Notes under the pieces: model-generated
The model's input: only the letters and a program-made list of their open reading frames with translations
Database searches by the model: none
What the model was told of the DNA's origin: nothing
Position numbers and translations under genes: made by a program
Assembly: GCA_045133915.1 (NCBI GenBank)
Contig: JBGUUX010000063.1
Coordinates: 1-12,408 of the forward strand
DNA: 12,408 nt
Direction: 5' to 3'
DNA from: RGIG7300 sp045133915
GTDB lineage: Bacteria > Bacillota > Clostridia > Oscillospirales > CAG-272
Shown here: positions 7,348 to 12,408 of the stretch, in pieces
Layout: each line of letters starts with the position of its first letter
Numbering within the stretch: the stretch's first letter is position 1

Positions 7348-7874
7348 AAGAAAAACTTGAACTATTAAAGCTTCTTGCTGACGAGACTCGGCTAAAGATA
7401 CTTAATATCCTTATGAAAGAGGATTCTTATGTGGAGAAGATAGCCTGCGATATCGGACTTACTCCCGCTACCGTTTGCTATCATCTTAAAAAGATGGAAT
7501 CGGCAGGTATCGTAAATTGCAGCCGTTCTCAGTTTTATATCATCTATTCTCTCAACCGTGAGATCTTTGACAAACCGCTGTATGAGCTGATAAAGGATAA
7601 CAGCAGTACACTCGGTGCTGATGAAAGGTATAACAGAGAGGTAATATCCCGATTCTTCAAATACGGCAGACTGACACAGCTGCCCACACAGCGAAAAAAG
7701 CGGGAGATAGTCTTAAAGGAGATCGCCAAAAGCTTTGAGCCGGGCAGAAAATATGCTGAGCCCGAGGTAAATGATATAATCCATCGATTCCACGAAGATC
7801 ATTGTACCGTCAGACGGGAAATGATCGCCTTCGGAATTATGTCAAGAGAAAAGGAAATCTACTGGTTGTTATGA
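7344..7874 (+). CDS. ArsR-type regulator with C-terminal DUF2087 domain
   Basis: The ATG at 7344 follows GAGGAGG and overlaps the upstream stop as ATGA, so it is preferred over the in-frame GTG at 7317; the product has 176 residues. Residues ~5-75 form an ArsR-like winged helix (LLADETRLKILNILMKEDS, then IACDIGLTPATVCYHLKKME, then a QFYIIYSL wing). Residues ~103-174 match DUF2087 as I know it: FFKYGRLTQLPTQRKKREIVL, then FEPGRKYAEPEVNDIIHRFH, then DHCTVRREMIAFGIMSREKEIYW. This pairing is common in Firmicutes regulators of unknown ligand. No Cys cluster suggesting metal sensing is seen in the recognition region. Translation is probably coupled to both neighbours. Confidence 0.92.
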   Translation: MKEKLELLKLLADETRLKILNILMKEDSYVEKIACDIGLTPATVCYHLKKMESAGIVNCSRSQFYIIYSLNREIFDKPLYELIKDNSSTLGADERYNREVISRFFKYGRLTQLPTQRKKREIVLKEIAKSFEPGRKYAEPEVNDIIHRFHEDHCTVRREMIAFGIMSREKEIYWLL

Positions 7875-8074
7875 ATAAGATAATCATATCCGACAAGATA
7901 AAAGCATACCGGACTGCTCATTGCCTGACTCAAGAGCAGTTCGGGACTCTTATAGGTGTATCCCCGCAAGCAATATCAAAATGGGAAAGGGAAGAGTGCT
8001 ATCCTGATATAACCTTTCTTCCGGAATTAGCTCGACTTCTTAACTGCGAAGTAAATGACTTTTTTATCATATAG
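7871..8074 (+). CDS. Minimal XRE-family DNA-binding protein (67 residues)
   Basis: The ATG at 7871 overlaps the upstream stop (ATGA), so it is chosen over an in-frame start 69 bases earlier inside the previous gene. The product is essentially one Cro/C1 helix-turn-helix: KIKAYRTAHCLTQEQFGTLIGV, SPQAISKWEREECYPD, and a closing LARLLNCEVNDFFII. There is no sensor domain. Such small proteins usually act as dimers or partner another regulator; coupling to the ArsR/DUF2087 gene suggests a joint role, which is inference. Its operator could lie in the palindrome-rich stretch that follows. Confidence 0.88.
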   Translation: MNKIIISDKIKAYRTAHCLTQEQFGTLIGVSPQAISKWEREECYPDITFLPELARLLNCEVNDFFII

Positions 8075-8101
8075 AACGTTACGGTTGAGGTTTGTTTTCG
8101 T

Positions 8102-8146
8102 GTAAGTTGTTGTTTAACAGGTCATTCTTGCTAAGCAACAACTTAC
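8102..8146 (+). repeat. Long hairpin after the XRE gene
   Basis: GTAAGTTGTTG (8102-8112) and CAACAACTTAC (8136-8146) are perfect inverted arms. Pairing extends to 15 bp on + strand RNA through a U-G wobble and three A-U pairs, with a 15-base loop. On the - strand the wobble becomes an A-C mismatch, so the + strand RNA folds better. There is no T-run after it. It may protect the 3' end of the operon mRNA. Confidence 0.65.
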
Positions 8147-8162
8147 TGCTAAACGCCAAACA

Positions 8163-8174
8163 GAACAAATGTTC
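8163..8174. promoter_or_regulatory. LexA (SOS) box candidate 1
   Basis: GAACAAATGTTC matches the Gram-positive LexA/DinR core GAAC-N4-GTTC. It lies next to a TATATATA stretch (8178-8185). Together with flanking CAAACA it forms an inverted partner of box 2. Confidence 0.55.
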
Positions 8175-8186
8175 TCTTATATATAC

Positions 8187-8210
8187 ACAACAGAGCAAAG
8201 GCTCTGCTGT
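8187..8210 (-). repeat. Stable hairpin within the putative - strand RNA
   Basis: On the - strand the arms ACAGCAGAGC and GCTCTGTTGT form a 10-bp stem with a CTTT loop. One pair is G-U on - strand RNA but A-C on + strand RNA, so the - strand RNA folds better. No U-run follows, so it is not a classical terminator. Confidence 0.55.
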
Positions 8211-8240
8211 AGTGAACTACCCGACGGTGATCTACCAAAA

Positions 8241-8262
8241 CACCTTTAAGGTGCTCTTTTTT
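8241..8262 (+). terminator. Weak terminator candidate
   Basis: CACCTT/AAGGTG (8241-8246/8248-8253), realistically a 5-bp stem with a 3-base loop, is followed by CTC and six Ts. It could end the four-gene operon transcript 170-190 bases after the last stop codon. The stem is short. Confidence 0.35.
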
Positions 8263-8270
8263 ACCACATC

Positions 8271-8282
8271 GAACAAATGTTC
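8271..8282. promoter_or_regulatory. LexA (SOS) box candidate 2
   Basis: CGAACAAATGTTC (8270-8282) matches the GAAC-N4-GTTC core and begins a few bases downstream of the -10 of the - strand promoter. That position would let a bound repressor block initiation. TGTTCTGTTTG (8278-8288) is the exact reverse complement of 8157-8167 next to box 1. Confidence 0.6.
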
Positions 8283-8289
8283 TGTTTGC

Positions 8290-8318
8290 ATTATATCATA
8301 CAAATTTCATTTTGTCAA
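8290..8318 (-). promoter_or_regulatory. Consensus extended -10 promoter pointing into a gene-free stretch
   Basis: On the - strand: TTGACA (8313-8318), exactly 17 bases, and TATAAT (8290-8295) preceded by TGA (extended -10). Both hexamers are perfect. No protein gene lies downstream on this strand. The -35 is only 4 bases from the -35 of the opposing promoter. Confidence 0.8.
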
Positions 8319-8322
8319 GCGG

Positions 8323-8351
8323 TTGATTTGATATCAAAAATATGCTATAAT
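8323..8351 (+). promoter_or_regulatory. Promoter of the membrane protein/hydrolase operon
   Basis: TTGATT (8323-8328), a 17-base spacer and TATAAT (8346-8351). The predicted start near 8358 gives a leader of about 42 bases, nearly all of it the hairpin at 8360-8394. Confidence 0.85.
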
Positions 8352-8359
8352 ACGTGTAA

Positions 8360-8394
8360 CACTCCGAAAATATGTCTATTATAATTTCGGGGTG
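8360..8394 (+). promoter_or_regulatory. 5' hairpin hiding the ribosome binding site
   Basis: CACTCCGAAA (8360-8369) pairs over 10 bp with TTTCGGGGTG (8385-8394), with a single U-G wobble and a 15-base loop. The 3' arm contains GGGGTG, the only ribosome site for the ATG at 8400. Opening the stem would be needed for translation, as in RNA thermosensors or protein-bound leaders; which applies is unknown. Confidence 0.55.
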
Positions 8395-8399
8395 ATATA

Positions 8400-8792
8400 A
8401 TGAAAAAATATTCGGTGATATTTGCCATAGGCGGGATACTCTACAGTCTTATGGAAATCGTTTGGCGCGGCTATACCCATATCAGTATGGCTATAGCGGG
8501 TGGACTTTGCCTTACAGGGATGTTCTGTCTTGAACGTCGGTTTTGCGGTATGCGATTGTGGAAAAAATGCATATTCGGAGCGCTTATTATAACCATGGTG
8601 GAGTTTTGTATCGGCTGTATTGTGAACCGTAAAATGGGACTTTCGGTTTGGGATTATTCGGATCAGCCCTTTAATATAATGGGGCAGATATGTCCTTTGT
8701 TTACTGCGGTATGGTTTGTGATATCCGTTCCTGCGTTTTTTCTCTGCCGAGGTATGAATAAATTGATTGGAGATTCTGATGAGCAAAAATAA
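8400..8792 (+). CDS. Four-helix membrane protein, PF06541 (CmpB-like) family
   Basis: The 130-residue protein has four predicted membrane helices at about 5-21, 28-45, 56-74 and 95-115. GLSVWDYSDQPFNIMGQICP (80-99) is the signature I associate with the 'putative ABC transporter permease' family PF06541/COG4905; no ATPase partner is nearby, so transport is not shown. The ATG uses GGGGTG (8389-8394), buried in a hairpin. The reading frame overlaps the next gene by 14 bases, so the two are translationally linked and may work together at the membrane. Confidence 0.85.
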   Translation: MKKYSVIFAIGGILYSLMEIVWRGYTHISMAIAGGLCLTGMFCLERRFCGMRLWKKCIFGALIITMVEFCIGCIVNRKMGLSVWDYSDQPFNIMGQICPLFTAVWFVISVPAFFLCRGMNKLIGDSDEQK

Positions 8793-9672
8793 AAAACTGA
8801 CTCCTGCCACAAAGATAATGCTTGCCGTTATAGTTATAATAGCTGTTATAGTATATATCTTTTTCGATATGTCTGATGACATACTTCCCGGTTCAGGCAG
8901 TCTTTCTGATGCTGAGGTTTCGGTACACATGATCGACGTAGGGCAGGGAGATGCCGCATTTATAGATAACGGAGATCACGATATTCTTATAGATGCAGGT
9001 CCGGGAGATCACGCCGACGAGCTACTTGAATATCTCGATGCTATGGGGGTATATGAGATAGAATATGCATTTTTCAGTCATCCTCACGAGGATCATATAG
9101 GCGGTGCGGACGACGTTATCAACCGCTATAAGGTAGAAAACGTAGTCATGCCCGACTATTACGAAAACACAGCCTGTTACCGTAAACTGATGGAGGCGGT
9201 AGATTACGAGGGTAGTGATCTTGTTTACACCTGTTCGGGAGACAAGTTCGTTATAGGTGACGTAACGGTAGAGATATTTTCACCCGGTCCCCGATATAAG
9301 CCGGAGGATGCCAACGGTATCAGCCTTGTCATGAAGGTCAGTTACGGTGATATAGATACCTTGTTCACAGGGGATGCCGAGGTGAAAAACGAGGAGTTTG
9401 TCCTTAGAAATTATCCGGACATGCTGGATTGCGAGATCCTTAAGGTAGGACACCACGGCTCATCTACATCCTCAAGCGAGGAATTTATATATGCTGTCTC
9501 TCCCGAGGTAGCTCTTATATCTGTAGGGGAGGGAAACAGCTACGGGCATCCGCATATAGAGACTTTAGCTGTACTCAACAGCTATCTAGACGAGATCCAC
9601 CGAACCGATAGAGAAGGGGATATCGTTATCGGTATGACTAAGGATAAATATTGGGTAATCGAACAAAAATAA
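8779..9672 (+). CDS. Membrane-anchored ComEC-type metallo-beta-lactamase-fold hydrolase
   Basis: The ATG at 8779 has GGAG (8769-8772) 6 bases upstream, giving 297 residues; an in-frame TTG at 8767 is less likely. Residues 12-29 are a membrane helix, so the enzyme is tethered outside. Residues ~45-295 form the hydrolase domain seen at the C-terminus of ComEC: VHMIDVGQGDAAF, the metal motif HPHEDH (101-106), TGDAE (197-201), VGHHGS (223-228), and GHPHIETL near 256-263. All metal ligands appear present. ComEC domains degrade one DNA strand during uptake, but stand-alone versions have varied or unknown substrates, and no ComEC channel is here. It overlaps the upstream membrane gene and is followed by a strong terminator. 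Confidence 0.92.
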   Translation: MSKNKKLTPATKIMLAVIVIIAVIVYIFFDMSDDILPGSGSLSDAEVSVHMIDVGQGDAAFIDNGDHDILIDAGPGDHADELLEYLDAMGVYEIEYAFFSHPHEDHIGGADDVINRYKVENVVMPDYYENTACYRKLMEAVDYEGSDLVYTCSGDKFVIGDVTVEIFSPGPRYKPEDANGISLVMKVSYGDIDTLFTGDAEVKNEEFVLRNYPDMLDCEILKVGHHGSSTSSSEEFIYAVSPEVALISVGEGNSYGHPHIETLAVLNSYLDEIHRTDREGDIVIGMTKDKYWVIEQK

Positions 9673-9697
9673 AACCCTGTGCAAAGCACAGGGTTTT
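9671..9697. terminator. Strong bidirectional terminator
   Basis: AAAACCCTGTGC (9671-9682) and GCACAGGGTTTT (9686-9697) form a perfect 12-bp stem with an AAA loop. T-runs exist on both strands, so it serves the hydrolase gene and the convergent glycosyltransferase fusion that stops at 9708. Confidence 0.95.
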
Positions 9698-9707
9698 ATT
9701 GCGTTAA

Positions 9708-11924
9708 TTAAAGTAATTCAGAAAGCAATTCAATATTCTTCTTCGCTCGGCTCTTCATATTATCAAGGGATTCATAGTTATTACTATCGGTGAACGCTTT
9801 GTCGATCATTTTCTTGAGGGGCTCGATGGTGATATCTGTAACGTCAAGATAATCGTCACGGTCTACTTCTTTGATGAAGGAGCTTACTTTTTCGTCATAG
9901 GAAAGACCAAGGAAGGGAATAGACGCAGAATAAGAATAGATAAGGGGATGGAGTCGCATTGCCAGGGTGAATCCTGCATCCTTGATAAGAGCACATACGT
10001 TATCTACGTCATTTACCTCATATGCTACAACGCTTCTTGCCTTTGTCTTTGCCGCAACCTCTTCACTTATACGGGTATCTTTGGAGGGCTGCAGAGGAAC
10101 GAACACGGGAACAAGCTTGTACTTTTCTGCAATATAATCGCAGGCGGCAGCAACGGTTGCGGTGTAATCACGGGGAATATTTCTCCACTCACGAAGAGAC
10201 ACCACAAAATAATCCTTTGCGCTGAGCTTATTTGCCGCAAGAAAATGCTGAGTTTTCTTCATAGCCTCCTTTGAGGGCTCAAAGAGAAGAGCTAAGTCAG
10301 CGGTAAGATGGGGTTCTATGTTGTCCGACAGTCTCTTTGAATATTCAAAGGAGTGGTTGTCACGGAAGGCAAGCACGTCCACCTTGTCGAGTATCTTCTT
10401 TACCGCATTTTCACTTGTCTTATGGACGAAGGGACCGAGGCCGTTTGCTATAACAGCAGTTTTGAGGCCCTTACGCTTGGCGTACATAAGGGTAGTGGTG
10501 TAATACTGCAGGGACTTACGGCTGGTGATATCGGTTAAAAGTGTACCGCCACCGTAGGCATATACGTCGCTGTACTTTATCATGCGCGCAAGCTTGATGA
10601 GGTTATATCTTTCCATAGAATCAACACCAAGGGAAACGGCAGTTGATCTGGGGTTATTGGATAGTACCGCTATCTCAAGCTTGGGGTTATGCTTTTTGAG
10701 CTCGGTGATAAGTGTGCGCGCCACCATATCGTCACCAAAGTTGTTGAATCCGTAATAACCTGAGAGCAGGATATCGTACTTCTTATCTCGGTTGAACTTT
10801 CTTATAAAGCTTTCATAGCTTGCGTAGTAGTTGTTGGCAAGAGTTTTGTTGGAAAAATCTCTCTTGGCATCAACGTATATCTTCTCACCAAACTCGGTGA
10901 GCTTTTCGCGATGTTCGATCAGATCGAGGAGCTTTTCGGTAGCCGTGTCGATATCTCCCGACTCAAACATATAGCCGTTTTCGCCGTCACGTATGAGCAG
11001 AGGAATACCGCCTACAGCAGTAGTAACGGTAGCCTTCTTTGCCTTTGCACCCTCAAGTATAGAGTAGGGAAAACCTTCGCTTAATGAGGTCAGCATGTTG
11101 ACGTCAACAAAGTTAAGGAAATCGTATACCTCTTTGACAAAGCCAAGGAAATAGATCTTATCCTCAACGCCTAACTCTTTTGCCAGAGCCTTGAGCATAG
11201 GCTCGTCCTCACCCTCACCTATGATAACAAAGCGGGCATCGTCTGTCTTTTCAAGGACCTTTGCGGCGATCCTTACAAACTGGTCAACGCCCTTAACGTG
11301 CACCAGACGGGCTGCTATACCAAAATATACCTTAGAGGGATCATAGGGAATATTAAAACGAGCTGCAAACTCTTCCTTTGTGCAATGGGTCTCCTCAGAC
11401 TCAAAATCCATACCGTTACGTACGGTGCGGATATTGTTGGGAGAGTATCCGCGCTCAACAAGAAGGTCGTGGAGAGAGTCGGTTACTGCGATCTTGTAGT
11501 CAAGACGTTTCAAAGCCAATATGTTGATATTGGTGAAGAACAGCTTCTTTGTGATGGTATCAAAGTCAAGCAGAGGGTCGGAGTGTACCGTTGTGATGAC
11601 GGGTATACCCAGCTTTCTCTGGTTTAAGAACATAGCTATAAAGTTAGCTCTTGCACCGTGAGCATTGACTATATCAAAGCCCTCTTGCTTTATCATCTTT
11701 TCAAGCTTCGTCTTTACCGAGAAATCAAATCTTGTATGCTGCTCCATTAGTACTGTACGTACGTCTCTTTCAAGGATCTCTTCGTAGAAGACACCCTTCA
11801 TAAGACAAACAACGGTAACGTCAGCAATTTTGCACAGCTCATCCAGCAAAGCAAACATATGGGTCTTTGCACCGCCCTTGTCACCGCCGCTGATGATATG
11901 CATTATCTTTAATTTTTTAGACAT
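9708..11924 (-). CDS. Glycosyltransferase (GT4) fused to polysaccharide pyruvyl transferase (CsaB type)
   Basis: The ATG at 11924 is preferred over one 30 bases upstream (11954), because GGAG precedes it and the protein then begins MSKKLKIMHIISGGDKGGAK, a typical GT4 start. It has 738 residues. Residues 1-~375 are the GT4 glycosyltransferase: GGDKGGAKTH (13-22), ARLVHVKGVDQF near 205, and the EGFPYSILE nucleotide-sugar motif at 283-291. Residues ~382-690 are the pyruvyl transferase: LSGYYGFNNFGDDM (387-400), AYGGGTLLTD (456-465), and MRLHPLIYS (656-664). Pyruvyl transferases of the CsaB type add ketal pyruvate to cell-wall polymers, the ligand of SLH domains. The fusion suggests one protein both transfers a sugar and pyruvylates the product; that coupling is inferred. 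Cytoplasmic. No neighbouring wall-polymer genes are seen in the window. Confidence 0.93.
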   Translation of the reverse strand: MSKKLKIMHIISGGDKGGAKTHMFALLDELCKIADVTVVCLMKGVFYEEILERDVRTVLMEQHTRFDFSVKTKLEKMIKQEGFDIVNAHGARANFIAMFLNQRKLGIPVITTVHSDPLLDFDTITKKLFFTNINILALKRLDYKIAVTDSLHDLLVERGYSPNNIRTVRNGMDFESEETHCTKEEFAARFNIPYDPSKVYFGIAARLVHVKGVDQFVRIAAKVLEKTDDARFVIIGEGEDEPMLKALAKELGVEDKIYFLGFVKEVYDFLNFVDVNMLTSLSEGFPYSILEGAKAKKATVTTAVGGIPLLIRDGENGYMFESGDIDTATEKLLDLIEHREKLTEFGEKIYVDAKRDFSNKTLANNYYASYESFIRKFNRDKKYDILLSGYYGFNNFGDDMVARTLITELKKHNPKLEIAVLSNNPRSTAVSLGVDSMERYNLIKLARMIKYSDVYAYGGGTLLTDITSRKSLQYYTTTLMYAKRKGLKTAVIANGLGPFVHKTSENAVKKILDKVDVLAFRDNHSFEYSKRLSDNIEPHLTADLALLFEPSKEAMKKTQHFLAANKLSAKDYFVVSLREWRNIPRDYTATVAAACDYIAEKYKLVPVFVPLQPSKDTRISEEVAAKTKARSVVAYEVNDVDNVCALIKDAGFTLAMRLHPLIYSYSASIPFLGLSYDEKVSSFIKEVDRDDYLDVTDITIEPLKKMIDKAFTDSNNYESLDNMKSRAKKNIELLSELL

Positions 11925-12023
11925 ATAAGAAAATCTCCGTTTTCTGTAGGTCATTTAATAGTTTTATAGGAACATACGGTAAACGATATCTAAACCTTAT
12001 CGATACTGTTTATCTATCAATAA

Positions 12024-12053
12024 ATTATATCATACCGTATATAAAATTGTCAA
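12024..12053 (-). promoter_or_regulatory. Promoter of the glycosyltransferase fusion
   Basis: On the - strand: TTGACA (12048-12053), 18 bases, TATAAT (12024-12029) preceded by TGA. Inverted octamers ATACGGTA (11974-11981) and TACCGTAT (12033-12040), the latter in the spacer, could be an operator pair. The leader is about 90 bases. Confidence 0.8.
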
Positions 12054-12093
12054 GGTGAAGAGAGATATTATACATCAACCTGCCCCAAAGCTC

Positions 12094-12122
12094 TTGACAC
12101 CGCAATTTTGTTTTGGTATAAT
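12094..12122 (+). promoter_or_regulatory. Perfect consensus promoter ahead of tRNA-like and tRNA genes
   Basis: TTGACA (12094-12099), exactly 17 bases, TATAAT (12117-12122). The predicted start near 12129 is 12 bases before the tRNA-like 5' half. It probably also drives the downstream tRNA-Pro, which has only a weak promoter of its own (TTGTCC at 12295-12300 with AATAAA at 12318-12323). Confidence 0.85.
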
Positions 12123-12140
12123 ACATAATTGCCGATAGTA

Positions 12141-12182
12141 CGAGATGTGACGCAATGGTAGCGTGTATGCTTTGGGAGCGTG
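12141..12182 (+). pseudogene. tRNA-Pro(TGG)-like 5' half without T-arm
   Basis: The sequence has CGAGATG as a 5' acceptor strand, TG, D-stem ACGC/GCGT (12150-12153/12161-12164) with a GG-containing loop, and an anticodon arm TATGC/GCGTG around TTTGGGA, with anticodon TGG at 12173-12175. After 12182 the expected T-arm (GCAGG-TTCGAAT-CCTGC) and the closing CATCTCG acceptor strand are absent. It therefore cannot be a normal tRNA. It is most simply a tRNA-Pro remnant truncated by recombination; a tRNA-mimicking leader is a less likely alternative. Confidence 0.6.
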
Positions 12183-12337
12183 TCTAGCAGTCATAGCCGA
12201 GATTTTGCAAAAGTCCCGAAAAGCCTTTAACGGTGCGGACTTTCGGCACTTTACGAAAACTCAAAAAAGTGTGGAATTTGCGTTTGACCACAGTTTGTCC
12301 CACTTCCACGCAAAAACAATAAAAATCGAATATATAT
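12183..12337 (+). other. Structured gene-free spacer before tRNA-Pro
   Basis: No protein gene is seen. AAAGTCC (12210-12216) pairs with GGACTTT (12237-12243). Downstream, TTTGCGT/ACGCAAA (12277-12283/12308-12314), TGTGG/CCACA (12270-12274/12288-12292) and GTGGAA/TTCCAC (12271-12276/12304-12309) compete for overlapping bases. This would be the leader of a pre-tRNA if transcription starts at the 12094 promoter. Confidence 0.4.
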
Positions 12338-12408
12338 CCGGGTGTGGCGCAGCTGGGAGCGCGGGTGGTTTGGGACCATCAGGCCGCAGGTTCGATCCCT
12401 GTCACTCG
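12338..12408 (+). tRNA. tRNA-Pro (anticodon TGG), 3' end cut by window
   Basis: Acceptor CCGGGTG (12338-12344) pairs with CACTCG at the window end plus one missing base. D-stem GCGC/GCGC, anticodon stem GGTGG/CCATC around TTTGGGA with TGG at 12371-12373, and T-arm GCAGG-TTCGATC-CCTGT are all intact. It decodes proline CCN codons. Only the last acceptor base and the discriminator are outside the window. Confidence 0.93.

Larger units (their letters stand above)
8100..8283 (-). ncRNA. Putative SOS-controlled small RNA
   Basis: An extended-consensus promoter (8290-8318) fires leftward into a stretch without any plausible protein gene on that strand. The predicted start is at about 8283, inside or next to LexA-type box 2. 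The RNA would contain the 8187-8210 hairpin and pass the second box. The 3' end is uncertain; if unterminated, the RNA would run antisense into the XRE gene. The longest early reading frame (a GTG with 11 codons) lacks a ribosome site. Existence of the RNA is inferred from promoter quality, not from a known family. Confidence 0.35.

Noticed and set aside
8226..8268. An 11-codon GTG frame early in the putative - strand RNA, as a type I toxin
   Set aside because: No ribosome site, no hydrophobic stretch, and too short.
8092..8331. A 79-codon + strand reading frame over the LexA-box region
   Set aside because: It starts at TTG without a ribosome site, crosses several hairpins and two operators, and has no family-like sequence.
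8379..8930. A 183-codon - strand frame opposite the membrane protein and hydrolase genes
   Set aside because: It is a shadow of two well-supported + strand genes, with low-complexity composition and no ribosome site.
12141..12337. T-box riboswitch upstream of the tRNA
   Set aside because: The conserved T-box antiterminator sequence and a terminator are missing, and no aminoacyl-tRNA synthetase or amino-acid gene follows in the window.
1..12408. CRISPR array, transposase or complete prophage genes
   Set aside because: No regularly spaced direct repeats, transposase motifs or phage structural genes were seen on either strand.

Overview
The window looks like chromosomal DNA from a low-to-mid GC Gram-positive bacterium of the class Clostridia, most likely a gut or rumen Ruminococcaceae/Oscillospiraceae relative. 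This is inferred from gene families and signals: secreted proteins with a Thr-rich linker and a C-terminal membrane anchor, a DUF6483-like small acidic protein, a PF06541-type membrane protein, strong TTGACA/TATAAT promoters, GGAG-type ribosome sites, and two sites matching the Gram-positive LexA box. No species can be assigned from the sequence alone.

Layout. (1) Bases 1-2690: surface genes on the + strand. The first is the 3' end of a protein with four tandem ~85-residue repeats. It is followed by a 19-codon stub that repeats its C-terminus, then by a secreted, membrane-anchored protein with a CBM9/DOMON-like domain and a terminator. (2) Bases 2706-4403, - strand: a small acidic protein with its own promoter inside the end of dinB, and a Y-family DNA polymerase. 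(3) Bases 4432-5604: a divergent XRE regulator with promoter and terminator. (4) Bases 5663-8074: a tightly packed four-gene operon with a long leader. Its genes encode a helical unknown, a two-copy repeat protein of unknown function, an ArsR/DUF2087 regulator and a 67-residue XRE protein; the last three are joined by ATGA overlaps. (5) Bases 8075-8351: a gene-free stretch with two LexA-type boxes in inverted arrangement, hairpins, a consensus promoter pointing into a gene-free region on the - strand, and a back-to-back promoter for the next operon. (6) Bases 8400-9697: a four-helix membrane protein overlapping a membrane-anchored ComEC-type metallo-beta-lactamase-fold hydrolase, with a 5' hairpin that hides the first ribosome site. 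(7) Bases 9708-12053, - strand: a glycosyltransferase fused to a polysaccharide pyruvyl transferase. (8) Bases 12094-12408: a consensus promoter, a tRNA-Pro-like 5' half lacking its T-arm, a structured spacer, and a tRNA-Pro(TGG) cut off by the window end.

How the parts may connect: the surface proteins and the pyruvyl transferase fusion both point to cell-envelope work. Pyruvylated wall polymers are the known ligand of SLH domains, but no SLH protein is visible here. Polymerase IV and the LexA-type boxes are both SOS-associated, yet the boxes do not lie at dinB. The strongest candidates for something undescribed are the repeat-protein/double-regulator operon (5663-8074) and the putative LexA-controlled - strand RNA (about 8100-8283).
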